Assembly (NCBI RefSeq): GCF_027923905.1
Contig: NZ_AP026966.1
Span: forward strand, 1,303,001-1,367,000
Length of the DNA: 64,000 bases
Direction: 5' to 3'
Source: Massilia varians
GTDB lineage: Bacteria > Pseudomonadota > Gammaproteobacteria > Burkholderiales > Burkholderiaceae_D
Shown here: piece by piece, positions 43,911-53,691 of the stretch
Layout of the letters: every line of letters starts with the position of its first letter
How positions within the stretch are numbered: the stretch's first letter is position 1
Notes under the pieces: generated by a model
Told to the model about the DNA's origin: nothing
The model's database searches: none
What the model saw: the letters and a program-made list of their open reading frames with translations, nothing else
Made by a program: the position numbers and the translations under genes

Positions 43911-44423
43911 ATGCTGCAGCAGATCCTCATCAAGACCCCCCTGTATGTCTGGGCGATCCTCGCCTTCCTGGTGTATCGCGGCATGCTGGCCGCGCGCGAG
44001 CGCGACATCGCGCTCATCCGGATGGCGATCGTTCCGGTGCTGATGCTGGTGCTGGCGCTGCACGCCATCGCCACCCAGTTCGGCATGGGGAGCGTGGCCA
44101 TGCCGGCATGGCTGCTCGGTGCGGCTGTCCTGACGCTGCAGCGCCTGGCGTTCGGCCATAGCGGCGTCATTGCGGGCGCCGGCGCGGGGAGGGTGCGCCT
44201 GCGCGGCAGCTGGACGCCGCTGGCCCTGATGCTGGCCGTATTTTCGATCAAGTACGTGCTGGCGATCGTGCTGGCGATCCGGCCGGAGATGGTCGGGCAG
44301 GCGCTCTTCGCGGCCACGGCATGCGGCCTCCTCGGCCTGTGCAACGGCTACTTCCTGGGCCAGCTGGCGCGCGATATCGTCTCGGCCCGCCATATGCCGG
44401 TGCTCAAGGCGCATCTGGGCTGA
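43911..44423 (+). CDS. Four-to-five-helix membrane protein, DUF6622-like
   Basis: A 170-residue membrane protein starting MLQQILIKTPLYVWAILAFL, with helices at about residues 10-27, 38-58, 66-83, 100-122 and 130-150. The short N-terminal pattern (PLYVWAILAFLVYRG) is like DUF6622 proteins; the call is from memory of the pattern and moderate. The upstream in-frame extension is Arg-rich low-complexity sequence and was rejected. No Shine-Dalgarno is clear. Function unknown. It is followed by another small membrane protein 76 bases later on the same strand. Confidence 0.7.
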   Translation: MLQQILIKTPLYVWAILAFLVYRGMLAARERDIALIRMAIVPVLMLVLALHAIATQFGMGSVAMPAWLLGAAVLTLQRLAFGHSGVIAGAGAGRVRLRGSWTPLALMLAVFSIKYVLAIVLAIRPEMVGQALFAATACGLLGLCNGYFLGQLARDIVSARHMPVLKAHLG

Positions 44424-44499
44424 AGCGTGAGATTCCGGGAGTTTACGAGCATGCGGCAAATGGCATGATCTGCCGCATGCAAACGAACGATGGACGGGG

Positions 44500-44739
44500 A
44501 TGAAGAAGACTAAGCCTGGCTACTGGTTCGCGGCCAAGCCGCGCGGACACGGATGGGGATGGGGGGCGCCGCTGACCTGGCAGGGTTGGCTGGTCCTGCT
44601 GGGTTTCATCATGCTCCTGATCGTGGGATCGGTCATGGTCCTGCCTTACGGCACCGGCATCTTCCTGGCCTACGTCGCCATCCTCGGCGCGCTGCTGGTC
44701 TATATCTGTGCGAAAAAGGGGGAGCCGCCGGGATCCTAG
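44500..44739 (+). CDS. Small membrane protein of unknown function (79 residues)
   Basis: A 79-residue protein with an aromatic, glycine-rich N-terminus (KPGYWFAAKPRGHGWGWG) and two helices at about residues 27-47 and 50-70. The N-terminal GYWFAAKPRGHGWGWGAPLTW pattern recurs in small proteins of proteobacteria, suggesting a real family, but no function is known. GGACGGGG precedes the ATG. Its TAG stop overlaps the TAG stop of the convergent Lon-like ATPase (shared CTAG, 44736-44739). Confidence 0.7.
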   Translation: MKKTKPGYWFAAKPRGHGWGWGAPLTWQGWLVLLGFIMLLIVGSVMVLPYGTGIFLAYVAILGALLVYICAKKGEPPGS

Positions 44740-45686
44740 AACCCGATCCGCCCCTTGCCCGGTGTCGGCTTGATCCGGATATCCTCCACGCTGACGCGTT
44801 CGCGTCCGGCCGCCACCGCATGGCCCAGGCCATCGAGCAGGGTCTTGCGCAGGTCGCGCGGCGAGACGTTCACCAGCCGGTCCAGCACCACGTCGCCCAA
44901 GCGCGGATCGAAGGCCGCCAGGTTCAGCTCGTCCAGCAGCCCGGCGTACATGCGCTGGGCGATGCCGGCTGCCTGCTCGGGCGTCGGGGTCGGCACTTCA
45001 TAGACCGCCATGCGGTTGAGCAGCGGGTGGGGGATGCCTTCGACCGAGTTGGCGGTCAGCACCCAGAAGATCCGCGAAGCGTCGATCTCGACGTCGATGA
45101 ATTCGTCGCGGAAGCTGCTGGCCGTTTCCGGTTCCAGCAGCTGGTACAGGGCGGCGAGCGGATCGGATTGCGAGGAGCCGCTCGCCTTTTCCACTTCGTC
45201 CAGCACGATCACCGGGTTGGCGTACTGCCCGCGCACCAGGCGCTCGGCCACCTTGCCGCACTTGGCGCCGCGCCAGCTGGCCGAACTGCCGGTGATGACG
45301 AAGCCGGCCGACAGCGCATTCATGCTGATCAGCTCGCACTCGGTCTGCATGACCCGGGCCAGGCGCCGGGCGAAGTGGGTCTTGCCCACGCCGGGACCGC
45401 CCAGCAGCAGGATCGGCATGACATTGACGCCGCGGTCGCCCGCATGCGCCAGGGCCAGGTAACGCGCCAGGTCGTCCAGGACTTCCTCGAAGTTGGGGCA
45501 TTCCTCGAACAGGGGATCGAGGGCATCGATCGATGAGGGTTTGGTGACGAAGCGCTCGGCCCCGGTTTCCAGCATGCGCTCGTAGAAGGCGTCGAGTTCC
45601 GGGGAGCGGCCGCGGCTGCGGTCGAGCGCTTCCTGGACTTCGATCAGGTCGTAGACCGCGCAGGTACGGGCAAGTGTAATGCTCAC
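44736..45686 (-). CDS. Lon-type AAA+ ATPase lacking the protease domain
   Basis: A 316-residue AAA+ ATPase. Walker A GGPGVGKT (residues 96-103), Walker B VIVLDE (D163, E164), sensor region WVLTANSVEGIPHPLLNRM and C-terminal helical lid match the ATPase module of Lon (SDPLAALYQLLEP is like DPASALLEVLDP). The N-terminal substrate domain is reduced to about 80 residues and the Ser-Lys protease domain is absent, so it is a remodelling ATPase or works with another partner. Start is GTG at 45686, preceded by GGAG seven bases away; no good ATG exists. Monocistronic. Confidence 0.82.
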   Translation of the reverse strand: MSITLARTCAVYDLIEVQEALDRSRGRSPELDAFYERMLETGAERFVTKPSSIDALDPLFEECPNFEEVLDDLARYLALAHAGDRGVNVMPILLLGGPGVGKTHFARRLARVMQTECELISMNALSAGFVITGSSASWRGAKCGKVAERLVRGQYANPVIVLDEVEKASGSSQSDPLAALYQLLEPETASSFRDEFIDVEIDASRIFWVLTANSVEGIPHPLLNRMAVYEVPTPTPEQAAGIAQRMYAGLLDELNLAAFDPRLGDVVLDRLVNVSPRDLRKTLLDGLGHAVAAGRERVSVEDIRIKPTPGKGRIGF

Positions 45687-45884
45687 GGTATTTCTCCAGC
45701 TTGACCCGCTCACCCAGGCTCTGCCATCCAGCCGAGCGGGCCGTCGCCGGATGGGTCTTCGCCATGTCCCGATCCTAACGCTTCCAGCCGAGCACCGCCA
45801 ATCTTCCACCATCAATTCTGTGCGGCAATTTTGTTTCCACAGAAAAATAAAACGTCAAGACATGAGATTAGTCAAACGGAAAGC

Positions 45885-45896
45885 TTGTCATGACAA
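45885..45896. promoter_or_regulatory. Palindrome TTGTCATGACAA
   Basis: A perfect twelve-base palindrome, about 200 bases from the ATPase start and 260 from mraZ, in AT-rich surroundings. A dimeric regulator site is possible; no partner is known. Confidence 0.3.
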
Positions 45897-46055
45897 CTGA
45901 GGTCCAACCTTCATGTTGTTTCCTAAGTGACTGATTTAGGAGACATTTTAGCTTGGCGCTACCGCAATGGATGCGCCTAAGTCCTTGGTTTCATTAGACA
46001 AATTAGGATTTGCCAAGCGTGAATTCGCTTGACCACCAACATTGATTCCAATAAA

Positions 46056-46090
46056 GTGGGAAACAGTGTGAAAAAGTGTCGATTTGTGGG
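46056..46090 (+). promoter_or_regulatory. MraZ-binding repeats (four boxes, ten-base period)
   Basis: GTGGG (46056), GTGTG (46066), GTGTC (46076) and GTGGG (46086) recur every ten bases, each followed by five A/T-rich bases. MraZ of E. coli binds TGGGN repeats with five-base spacers upstream of its own gene, so these are its likely autoregulatory sites. The first and last boxes are canonical. They end 65 bases before the mraZ start. Confidence 0.8.
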
Positions 46091-46155
46091 GGATTTTCAG
46101 AACCCCGAGCGGCCAAAAAATTCTAAATTGATAATTCTCCAAGCTAGGTAAATAC

Positions 46156-46584
46156 GTGTTCCAGGGCGCGTCAGCGATCAATCTCGATGCTAAAGGAAGG
46201 ATGTCGATTCCGGCAAAGCATCGTGACGCCCTTGCGGTCCAGTGCGAGGGCCGGATGACGTTGACGAAGCATCCGCACGGCTGCCTGCTGTTCTTCCCGC
46301 GCCCGGTGTGGGAGCAGCATCGCGAGCAGATCGCGGCCTGGCCGATGTCGGCCCGGGCATGGCAGCGCATTTTCCTTGGTAACGCGTGCGATGTCGAGTT
46401 GGACAGTGCAGGCCGGGTACTGATTTCGCCCGAGCTGCGCGCCGCGGTGGGTTTGGAGAAAGAAGTCATGATGTTGGGCATGGGCACCCATTTCGAAATC
46501 TGGGATGCCGCCAAGCTTGCCGAAAGCGAAGCCGAAGCTGTTGCCGGCGGCATGCCCGATGTCCTTTCCAATTTCTCCTTCTGA
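46156..46584 (+). CDS. mraZ: Transcriptional regulator MraZ
   Basis: AbrB/SpoVT-fold regulator that heads the dcw cluster, 142 residues. The two tandem MraZ halves are visible: [19 protein letters not shown] (about 8-26) and [20 protein letters not shown] (about 80-99). Start is GTG ([11 protein letters not shown]) with AGGT before it. It represses its own operon by binding the GTGGG boxes upstream. The rsmH gene follows seven bases after the stop. Confidence 0.96.
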   Translation: MFQGASAINLDAKGRMSIPAKHRDALAVQCEGRMTLTKHPHGCLLFFPRPVWEQHREQIAAWPMSARAWQRIFLGNACDVELDSAGRVLISPELRAAVGLEKEVMMLGMGTHFEIWDAAKLAESEAEAVAGGMPDVLSNFSF

Positions 46585-46591
46585 GGTACCG

Positions 46592-47566
46592 ATGACGGAA
46601 ACAAACACGGTGCCTGGAGCTTTTCAGCATCGCACGGTGCTGCTGGATGAAGCAGTCGATGCGCTCGACCTGACCGGCGAGCGCATCAACGGTACTTATA
46701 TAGATGGCACCTTCGGCCGTGGGGGGCATAGCCGGCTGATCCTGTCCCGACTGGGCCCGCAGGGCCGCCTGGTCGCCTTCGACAAGGATCCGCAGGCGAT
46801 TGCCACCGCGGAGCAAGTGCAGGACCCCCGTTTCACGATCGTGCACGACAGTTTTGCCACGATGATCGACGCGCTTGCCGCGCGCGGCATCAGCCAGGTG
46901 GACGGCATCTTGCTGGACCTTGGTATTTCGTCGCCCCAGGTGGACGACGCCTCCCGCGGATTCAGTTTCCGCCAGGATGGACCGCTCGACATGCGCATGG
47001 ATACCACGCGCGGGATGTCGGCGGCCGAATGGCTGGCCACCGCGACGGAACAACAACTGGAAAAGGTTATTCGGGATTATGGAGAAGAACGGTTTGCTTT
47101 CCAGATTGCAAAGGCGATTGTTGCTCGCCGCGCAATCGAGCCAATTTCGACCACACGAGAGCTTGCCGCAATCGTGGCAAACGCGGTCAAGACTCGCGAA
47201 AAGGGCAAAGATCCGGCAACCCGGACCTTTCAGGCTGTCCGGATTTTCATCAATAAAGAGCTTGAAGACCTCGAAGCAGGTCTGAGCGCCGCCTATGCGG
47301 TGCTGGCGCCGGGGGCGCGCATGTCCGTGATCAGCTTCCACTCGCTGGAAGACCGCATGGTCAAGCAGTTCCTCGCGTCCAAGGCCAAGGTGGAGCAGCC
47401 GGATCGCCGGCTGCCGATCCGCGCCGTCGACCTGCCGCAGCCCTTGATGAAACTGATCACCAAGACCAAGCCGTCCGACCTCGAGGTCGAGGCCAACCCG
47501 CGCGCCCGCTCGGCGGTATTGCGCGTGGCCGAGCGCCTGGGCAATCGTCGGGAAGGCGCTGCATGA
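46592..47566 (+). CDS. rsmH: 16S rRNA (cytosine1402-N4)-methyltransferase RsmH
   Basis: SAM-dependent methyltransferase of the ribosomal decoding site, 324 residues. It starts [23 protein letters not shown]-binding [14 protein letters not shown], then [22 protein letters not shown] and [12 protein letters not shown] are diagnostic. The ATG at 46592 is the family start; upstream codons overlap mraZ. The stop overlaps ftsL as ATGA. Confidence 0.97.
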   Translation: MTETNTVPGAFQHRTVLLDEAVDALDLTGERINGTYIDGTFGRGGHSRLILSRLGPQGRLVAFDKDPQAIATAEQVQDPRFTIVHDSFATMIDALAARGISQVDGILLDLGISSPQVDDASRGFSFRQDGPLDMRMDTTRGMSAAEWLATATEQQLEKVIRDYGEERFAFQIAKAIVARRAIEPISTTRELAAIVANAVKTREKGKDPATRTFQAVRIFINKELEDLEAGLSAAYAVLAPGARMSVISFHSLEDRMVKQFLASKAKVEQPDRRLPIRAVDLPQPLMKLITKTKPSDLEVEANPRARSAVLRVAERLGNRREGAA

Positions 47567-47835
47567 GCGTCAAGCTGAACATCGTGCTGACGGCGGCCGT
47601 GGTCGGCTGCGCGCTGTCGGTGGTGAACGCGCGCTACCAGTCGCGCCACCTCCTGATCGAACTCGAACGCCTGAACCAGCATTCGCGCCAGCTCGAGATC
47701 GACTGGGCCCAGCTCCAGCTCGACCAGTCCACGCTCGGCAAGAACGAGCGCATCGAGCAGATCGCGCGCAGCAGCCTGAACATGTCGCCGCTCACCCCGG
47801 CCCGTACCCAGTACCTGACGGAAGGGGCGAAATGA
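47563..47835 (+). CDS. ftsL: Cell division protein FtsL
   Basis: Small bitopic divisome protein, 90 residues: helix at about 5-22, then a periplasmic coiled coil ([34 protein letters not shown] is heptad-like). Forms the FtsQLB subcomplex. Position between rsmH and ftsI confirms identity. Both ends overlap their neighbours by four bases (ATGA). Confidence 0.93.
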   Translation: MSVKLNIVLTAAVVGCALSVVNARYQSRHLLIELERLNQHSRQLEIDWAQLQLDQSTLGKNERIEQIARSSLNMSPLTPARTQYLTEGAK

Positions 47836-49607
47836 GCCGCACCGAACGTCGCAATACGTCGCGGGTGGCCGCTTCCAAGGGTGTGGCCTTCTCGAAGAGC
47901 CCGGTCCTGGCGGTGAACGTGCCCAACTGGCGCTCGCGCCTGGTGCTGTTCGTGCTGTTCGCGGCCTTCGCCGCGCTGGCCGTGCGCGCGCTCTGGCTGC
48001 AGGGCGTGTCCACCCAGTTCCTGCAAAAGCAGGGCAAGAGCCGCTACGAGCGCCTGGTCGAGCTGCCGGCCGCGCGCGGCAAGATCATGGACCGCAACGG
48101 CCAGGTGCTGGCCTCCTCGCTGCCGGTGAAGGGCGTGGCCGCCTTCCCGAAGGAAGTGCTGAACGCGCCCGCCGACAAGCTGGCCGAACTGGCGCGCCTG
48201 CTCGACATGCCGCTCGCCGACGTGCGCGCCAAGCTCGATCCGAAGCGCAGCTATGTCTACCTTAAGCGCCAGGTCGAGATGGACAAGGTCGAGCAGATCG
48301 AGAAGCTCAAGATCGACGGCATCGACACCCGCAAGGAATACAAGCGCTATTACCCGCAGGGCGAAGTGATGACCCACATGGTGGGCTTCACCAACGTCGA
48401 GGACCGCGGCCAGGAAGGCATGGAACTGTTCCACCAGAAGGCCTTGATGGGCGTGCCGGGCAGCCGCCGCGTCATCCGCGACCGCCTCGGCCACATCGCC
48501 GAAGACCTGGGCATGTTCCGCGAGCCGCACCATGGCAAGGACCTGACCCTGTCGGTCGACAGCAAGCTGCAGTACATCGCCTTCACCAGCGTGAAGAACG
48601 CGGTCGAGAAGTTCAACGCCCAGGCCGGCGGCGCCGTGGTGCTCGACGTGCACACCGGCGAAGTGCTGGCCATGGCCAACTACCCGACCTACAACCCGAA
48701 CGACCGCTCCGGCCTGACCGGCGCCCAGCTGCGCAACCGCGTCATCACCGACACCTTCGAGCCGGGTTCGACCCTCAAGCCGGTGACGGTGGCGCTGGGC
48801 CTGGAAAAGAAGAAGATCACGCCCGACACCGTGTTCGATACCTCGGGCGGGCGCATCGTCGTGGGCGGCCGCCCGATCCGCGACATGCACCCGAAGGACG
48901 CCCTGACGGTCAGCGGCATCATCCAGAAGTCCTCGAACGTCGGCACCGTCAAGATCGCCCAGCTGCTCGAGCCGAAGGACATGTGGGAGCTGTACACCAA
49001 GCTCGGCTACGGCCAGGCGCCGCGCTTCGGCTTCCCGGGCGCCGTCGCCGGCCGCGTGCGTCCATGGAAGTCCTGGAAGCCGATCGAATACGCCAACATG
49101 TCCTTCGGCCACGGCCTGTCGGTGTCGCTGCTGCAGCTGGCGCGTTCCTACATGGTGTTCGCGCGCGACGGCGACATCATCCCGCTGTCCTTCCTGAAAG
49201 TCACCGAAGAGCCGGTCGGCCAGCAGGTGATCACGCCCGAGACCGCGGCCAAGGTGCGCACCATGCTGGAATCCGTCGTCGAGCCGGGCGGCACCGCGAC
49301 GCGGGCCCGGGTGGCCGGCTACCGCGTGGGCGGCAAGACCGGCACCGCCGAGAAGATCGTCAACGGCCGCTACTCGAAGACCGACAACATCGGCTACTTC
49401 GTCGGCATCGCGCCGATGTCCAAGCCGCGCTTCGTCATCGCGGTCATGATCGACAACCCGCGCGGGGCCCTGAGAACCGGGGGCAGCGTCGCGGCGCCGA
49501 CCGCCGCGGACCTGGCCTCGAATGCCTTGCGGGCGGCGAACGTGCCGCCCGACTCATCGATCACCGACATCATCATTCCGGACGAACCGGTAGAGGAGGA
49601 TTTGTGA
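47832..49607 (+). CDS. ftsI: Septal peptidoglycan transpeptidase FtsI (PBP3)
   Basis: Divisome-specific class B penicillin-binding protein, 591 residues. One N-terminal helix (about 36-56), a dimerisation domain (about 70-230) and the transpeptidase domain with SxxK in PGSTLKPVTV, SxN in SSNVG and KTG in VGGKTGTAEK. The start overlaps ftsL and the stop overlaps murE by one base (TGATG). Confidence 0.97.
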   Translation: MSRTERRNTSRVAASKGVAFSKSPVLAVNVPNWRSRLVLFVLFAAFAALAVRALWLQGVSTQFLQKQGKSRYERLVELPAARGKIMDRNGQVLASSLPVKGVAAFPKEVLNAPADKLAELARLLDMPLADVRAKLDPKRSYVYLKRQVEMDKVEQIEKLKIDGIDTRKEYKRYYPQGEVMTHMVGFTNVEDRGQEGMELFHQKALMGVPGSRRVIRDRLGHIAEDLGMFREPHHGKDLTLSVDSKLQYIAFTSVKNAVEKFNAQAGGAVVLDVHTGEVLAMANYPTYNPNDRSGLTGAQLRNRVITDTFEPGSTLKPVTVALGLEKKKITPDTVFDTSGGRIVVGGRPIRDMHPKDALTVSGIIQKSSNVGTVKIAQLLEPKDMWELYTKLGYGQAPRFGFPGAVAGRVRPWKSWKPIEYANMSFGHGLSVSLLQLARSYMVFARDGDIIPLSFLKVTEEPVGQQVITPETAAKVRTMLESVVEPGGTATRARVAGYRVGGKTGTAEKIVNGRYSKTDNIGYFVGIAPMSKPRFVIAVMIDNPRGALRTGGSVAAPTAADLASNALRAANVPPDSSITDIIIPDEPVEEDL

Positions 49608-51139
49608 TGGCGATGAGCCTGAACGACATCTGCCAGTGGATTCGCGCCGCTGCTCCAGGCGGCCGACTCGTTTCCGACTCCCGCCGCGTGGCGCAGGGAG
49701 ACGTGTTCTTCGCCTATCCGGGCGAAGCATCGGACGGACGCAGCTACATCGCCGCGGCGCTTGCCGCCGGCGCGGCCGCCGTCGTCTACGAAGAAGAAGG
49801 CTACAGCTGGGATGCAGCGCACGCCGTCCCGCAGCTCGGCGTGGCCGGGCTGAAGAAGCAGCTGGGCCCGATCGCCCACGGCGTGCTGCGGCATCCGGAC
49901 GCCGCCATGTTCACGGTCGGCGTCACCGGCACCAACGGCAAGACCTCGTGCGCCGTGTGGCTGGGGCAGGCGCTGGCGCGCCTGGGCGAGACCGCCGCCG
50001 TGGTCGGCACCCTGGGCGTTGGCGTCGTGAAGAAGGGCGCGGAACCGCAATTCGACGCCACCGGCTACACCACGCCGGACGCCGTGCTGCTGGCCCAGAC
50101 CCTGGCCGAGCTGCGCGACCAGGAAGTCGGCGCGCTGGCGATCGAAATCTCGTCCATCGGCCTGGTGCAGGAGCGCGCCGCCGGCATGCATTTCGACGTC
50201 GCCGTCTTCACCAACCTGACCCGCGACCACCTCGACTTCCACGGCACGATGGAAGACTACGAGACCGCCAAGCGCAAGCTGTTCGAGTGGAACGGCTTGA
50301 AGAACGCGGTCGTCAACCTGGACGACCCGGCCGGCCTGCGCCTGGTGGCGCACCTGCGTGAGCACTTCGCGGCGCTGCCAGTGACCGGCTACACGCTTAG
50401 GAGCGAGGCCGAGCAACCCGCCATCGAAGGCGTCGGCATCCTGCGCGCCTCCAACATCCGCAGCCGCCACGCGGGCACCGACTTCACGGTCGACAGCCCG
50501 GCCGGCAATTCCGCAGTGAAGACCCGGCTGGTCGGCCACTTCAACGTCAGCAATGCGCTGGCGGTGCTGGGCGCGCTGCTGGCCAAGGGCGTGCCGCTCA
50601 AATGCGCGGTGGACGCCATCGAAGCCCTGGCGCCGGCCCCGGGCCGCATGCAGCAGATCGGCGGCCAGGATGCGCCGATGGTCGTGATCGACTACGCCCA
50701 TACCCCGGACGCGCTGGAAAAGACGCTGCAAGCCCTGCGCCAGGTGGCCGAGGAGCGCGGCGGCGAACTGTGGTGCGTGTTCGGCTGCGGCGGCGACCGC
50801 GACCCGGGCAAGCGCCCGCAGATGGGCGCCGTGGCGCAGGCCGCCGACCATATTCTGGTCACCAGCGACAACCCGCGCAGCGAGGAGCCGGCCAGCATCA
50901 TCGCCCAGGTCGTCGCCGGCATCGAGAAGCGCGATGACAATTCCTTCCAGGCCGTGGAAGACCGCGCCACCGCGATCCTGCTGGCCGTGAAGAACGCCGG
51001 CAAGCAGGACGTGATCCTGCTAGCAGGGAAGGGCCATGAGCCCTACCAGGAAATCAAGGGCAAGAAGTTCCCCTTCTCCGATGCCGACCACGCCGCGCTG
51101 GCATTGACCGCGCGGCTCACCATGATGAGGCCCCACTGA
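49607..51139 (+). CDS. murE: UDP-MurNAc-tripeptide synthetase MurE (mDAP type)
   Basis: Cytoplasmic ligase adding meso-diaminopimelate to UDP-MurNAc-L-Ala-D-Glu, 510 residues. ATP loop GVTGTNGKTSCAVW (residues 105-118), IEISSIGLVQERAAG, and the DNPR motif (TSDNPRSEEP) that selects meso-DAP. The ATG at 49607 follows GAGGAGG and overlaps the ftsI stop; in-frame codons upstream lie inside ftsI. Confidence 0.97.
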   Translation: MAMSLNDICQWIRAAAPGGRLVSDSRRVAQGDVFFAYPGEASDGRSYIAAALAAGAAAVVYEEEGYSWDAAHAVPQLGVAGLKKQLGPIAHGVLRHPDAAMFTVGVTGTNGKTSCAVWLGQALARLGETAAVVGTLGVGVVKKGAEPQFDATGYTTPDAVLLAQTLAELRDQEVGALAIEISSIGLVQERAAGMHFDVAVFTNLTRDHLDFHGTMEDYETAKRKLFEWNGLKNAVVNLDDPAGLRLVAHLREHFAALPVTGYTLRSEAEQPAIEGVGILRASNIRSRHAGTDFTVDSPAGNSAVKTRLVGHFNVSNALAVLGALLAKGVPLKCAVDAIEALAPAPGRMQQIGGQDAPMVVIDYAHTPDALEKTLQALRQVAEERGGELWCVFGCGGDRDPGKRPQMGAVAQAADHILVTSDNPRSEEPASIIAQVVAGIEKRDDNSFQAVEDRATAILLAVKNAGKQDVILLAGKGHEPYQEIKGKKFPFSDADHAALALTARLTMMRPH

Positions 51140-52506
51140 TGCGCGGCACGCTTGCACAACTGGTGGCCGCGATCCCGGGCGCACGTCTCGTGGGCGGTGA
51201 CGCCGCCTTCGAGGGCGTGTCCACCGACAGCCGCACGGCGCCCGCCGGCGCGCTGTTCGTCGCCCTCAAGGGCGAGACCTTCGATGCGCACCGCTTCCTC
51301 GGCCAGGTCGGCGAGCGCGGCGTGGCTGCGGTGGTCGTGCATGCGCTGCCGGAAGGCTGGACCCTGCCGGCGATCGTGGTGCCGGATACCCTGGCGGCCC
51401 TGGGCCGCATCGCCCATTCCTGGCGCGCGCAGCATGCCATTCCGGTGATCGGCGTGACCGGCTCGAACGGCAAGACCACGGTCAAGGAAATGATCGCGGC
51501 TATCCTGGCCGCCGCCGTCGGCGAGGACGCGCGCCTGGCGACCCAGGGCAACCTGAACAACGAGATCGGCGTGCCGCTGACCCTGTTCCGCCTGGGAGCG
51601 GGGCATCGGGCGGCCGTGATCGAGATGGGCATGAACCATCCGGGCGAGATCGCGCGCCTGGCCGCCATCGCCGCGCCTACCGTGGCGATGGTGAACAACG
51701 CCCAGCGCGAGCACCAGGAATTCATGCACACCGTGGAAGCGGTGGCGCGCGAGAACGGCTCGGTGCTGCAGGCGCTGCCGAGCGACGGCGTCGCGGTGTT
51801 CCCGGGCGACGATGCGTACACCGAACTGTGGCGCGGCCTGGCACCGTGCCCGGTGTTGACTTTCGGCCTGAGCGAGGCATGCGACGTGCGCGCGAGCTAC
51901 ACCTCGACCGGTTTCGGCAACGCCCTGCAGGTCGAGGCGCGCGGCCGGCAGTTCGCGCTGAACCTGGCCGCCGCGGGCGAGCACAACGTGCGCAATGCGC
52001 TGGCCGCGATCGCCAGCACGCTGGCGGCGGGCATCCCGGTCGAGGCCATCGTGCGCGGCCTGGAAGGCTTCGCTCCGGTCGGCGGCCGCCTGCAGCGCAA
52101 GCAGGCCGCTAGTGGCGCGACCGTCATCGACGACACCTACAACGCCAACCCGGACTCGATGCGCGCCGCGATCGACGTGCTGGCGGCGTATGACGCCCCG
52201 CGCATCCTGGTGGTGGGCGACATGGGTGAAGTCGGCACGCAGGGTAAGGAGTTTCACGAAGAAGTCGGTGCTTACGCTCAGGCGCGTGGCATCGAACACG
52301 TGCTCGCCACTGGCGAACTGGCCCGTCACATGACGGCGTCGGGAGCACGGCATTACGAGCAGTTCGACGAATTATTGGCAGCACTGGATTCAACACTGGG
52401 CGGCAATAGGAAAGCGACTGTGCTGGTGAAGGGCTCGCGCTTCATGAAGATGGAGCGCGCGGTCCAGCACCTGACCGGATCAACTATGAGTAAGGACGCC
52501 CACTGA
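51139..52506 (+). CDS. murF: UDP-MurNAc-pentapeptide synthetase MurF
   Basis: Ligase adding D-Ala-D-Ala to complete the UDP-MurNAc-pentapeptide, 455 residues. Visible motifs: [22 protein letters not shown] loop [28 protein letters not shown], and [16 protein letters not shown]. The start shares its A with the murE stop (TGATG), giving tight coupling. Confidence 0.97.
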   Translation: MRGTLAQLVAAIPGARLVGGDAAFEGVSTDSRTAPAGALFVALKGETFDAHRFLGQVGERGVAAVVVHALPEGWTLPAIVVPDTLAALGRIAHSWRAQHAIPVIGVTGSNGKTTVKEMIAAILAAAVGEDARLATQGNLNNEIGVPLTLFRLGAGHRAAVIEMGMNHPGEIARLAAIAAPTVAMVNNAQREHQEFMHTVEAVARENGSVLQALPSDGVAVFPGDDAYTELWRGLAPCPVLTFGLSEACDVRASYTSTGFGNALQVEARGRQFALNLAAAGEHNVRNALAAIASTLAAGIPVEAIVRGLEGFAPVGGRLQRKQAASGATVIDDTYNANPDSMRAAIDVLAAYDAPRILVVGDMGEVGTQGKEFHEEVGAYAQARGIEHVLATGELARHMTASGARHYEQFDELLAALDSTLGGNRKATVLVKGSRFMKMERAVQHLTGSTMSKDAH

Positions 52507-52507
52507 C

Positions 52508-53677
52508 ATGCTTCTCTGGCTAGCCCAATATTTTCAGGACTACATCGGTCCGCTGCGCGTGTTCAACTACATCACGTTCCGCGCGGTCTTCGCGACCATC
52601 ACCGCGATCGCCATCGGCCTGGTCTGCGGACCGGCCGTGATCCGCAAGCTGACCGCCATGAAGGTCGGCCAGGCGGTGCGCACCTATGGCCCGCAGACCC
52701 ACCTGGCCAAGCACGGCACCCCGACCATGGGCGGCGTGCTGGTGCTGATCTCGATCGGCATCTCGACCCTGCTGTGGTGCGACCTGTCGAACCGCCTGAT
52801 CTGGCCGGTGCTGGTCGTGACCATGGGCTTCGGCGCCGTCGGCTGGGTCGACGACTACCGCAAGGTGGTCTACAAGGACCCGGAAGGCATGCGTTCGGGC
52901 GAAAAATACTTCTGGATGTCGCTGATCGGCATCGCCTCGGCCCTGTACCTGGCGTTCTCGGTCTCGGCCGCCAACCCGTGGGAAGTGCTGCAGCTGTTCT
53001 ATGCCTGGGTGCAGTCGGGCTTCTCGATGACCCTGCCGCCCAAGGCCGACCTGATCGTCCCGTTCTTCAAGTCGATCAGCTACCCGCTGGGCGTGTGGGG
53101 CTTCATCGCGCTGACCTACTGCGTCATCGTGGGTTCCTCGAACGCGGTCAATTTCACCGACGGCCTGGACGGCCTGGCGATCATGCCGACCGTGATGGTC
53201 GGCGCCGCGCTGGGCCTGTTCGCCTACCTCACCGGCAGCGTGACCTATGCGAAATACCTGTTCATCCCCTATATCCCGGGCGCCGGCGAACTCCTGATCT
53301 TCTGCGGTGCGATGGCGGGCGCGGGCCTGGCCTTCCTCTGGTATAACGCGCATCCGGCGCAGATGTTCATGGGCGACGTCGGCGCGCTGGCGCTGGGCGG
53401 CGCGCTCGGCACCATCGCCGTCATCGTGCGCCAGGAAATCGTGCTGTTCATCATGGGCGGCGTGTTCGTGGCCGAAACCCTGTCGGTGATCATCCAGGTC
53501 ACCTGGTTCAAGTACACCAAGAAGCGCTACGGCGCCGGCCGCCGCGTGTTCCTGATGGCGCCGCTGCACCACCATTTCGAACAAAAGGGTTGGAAGGAGA
53601 CCAAGGTCGTGGTCCGCTTCTGGATCGTGACGATGATGCTGGTCCTGGTCGGCCTGTCCACCTTAAAACTGCGCTGA
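52508..53677 (+). CDS. mraY: Phospho-MurNAc-pentapeptide translocase MraY
   Basis: Ten-helix inner-membrane enzyme making lipid I on undecaprenyl phosphate, 389 residues. Catalytic and signature segments: [21 protein letters not shown] (aspartate pair), [31 protein letters not shown] and the HHHFE motif in [13 protein letters not shown]. It begins one base after the murF stop. Confidence 0.97.
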   Translation: MLLWLAQYFQDYIGPLRVFNYITFRAVFATITAIAIGLVCGPAVIRKLTAMKVGQAVRTYGPQTHLAKHGTPTMGGVLVLISIGISTLLWCDLSNRLIWPVLVVTMGFGAVGWVDDYRKVVYKDPEGMRSGEKYFWMSLIGIASALYLAFSVSAANPWEVLQLFYAWVQSGFSMTLPPKADLIVPFFKSISYPLGVWGFIALTYCVIVGSSNAVNFTDGLDGLAIMPTVMVGAALGLFAYLTGSVTYAKYLFIPYIPGAGELLIFCGAMAGAGLAFLWYNAHPAQMFMGDVGALALGGALGTIAVIVRQEIVLFIMGGVFVAETLSVIIQVTWFKYTKKRYGAGRRVFLMAPLHHHFEQKGWKETKVVVRFWIVTMMLVLVGLSTLKLR

Positions 53678-53691
53678 AGCTACGCTAAAGA

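Larger units (their letters stand above)
45687..46155. other. 469-base regulatory gap before the dcw cluster
   Basis: AT-rich relative to the rest of the window. It holds the divergent start region of the ATPase gene, a perfect palindrome TTGTCATGACAA (45885-45896), an AT-rich stretch, four MraZ boxes (46056-46090) and a GATAAT -10-like element (46130-46135) just before mraZ without a clear -35. No protein gene is seen. Confidence 0.5.

Noticed and set aside
41363..44161. A 932-codon open frame on the plus strand antisense to the EF-hand protein
   Set aside because: Composition is Gly/Arg/Gln-rich shadow translation without family motifs, and it spans glpK's end and a gap; the antisense frame has the clear EF-hand and membrane helices.
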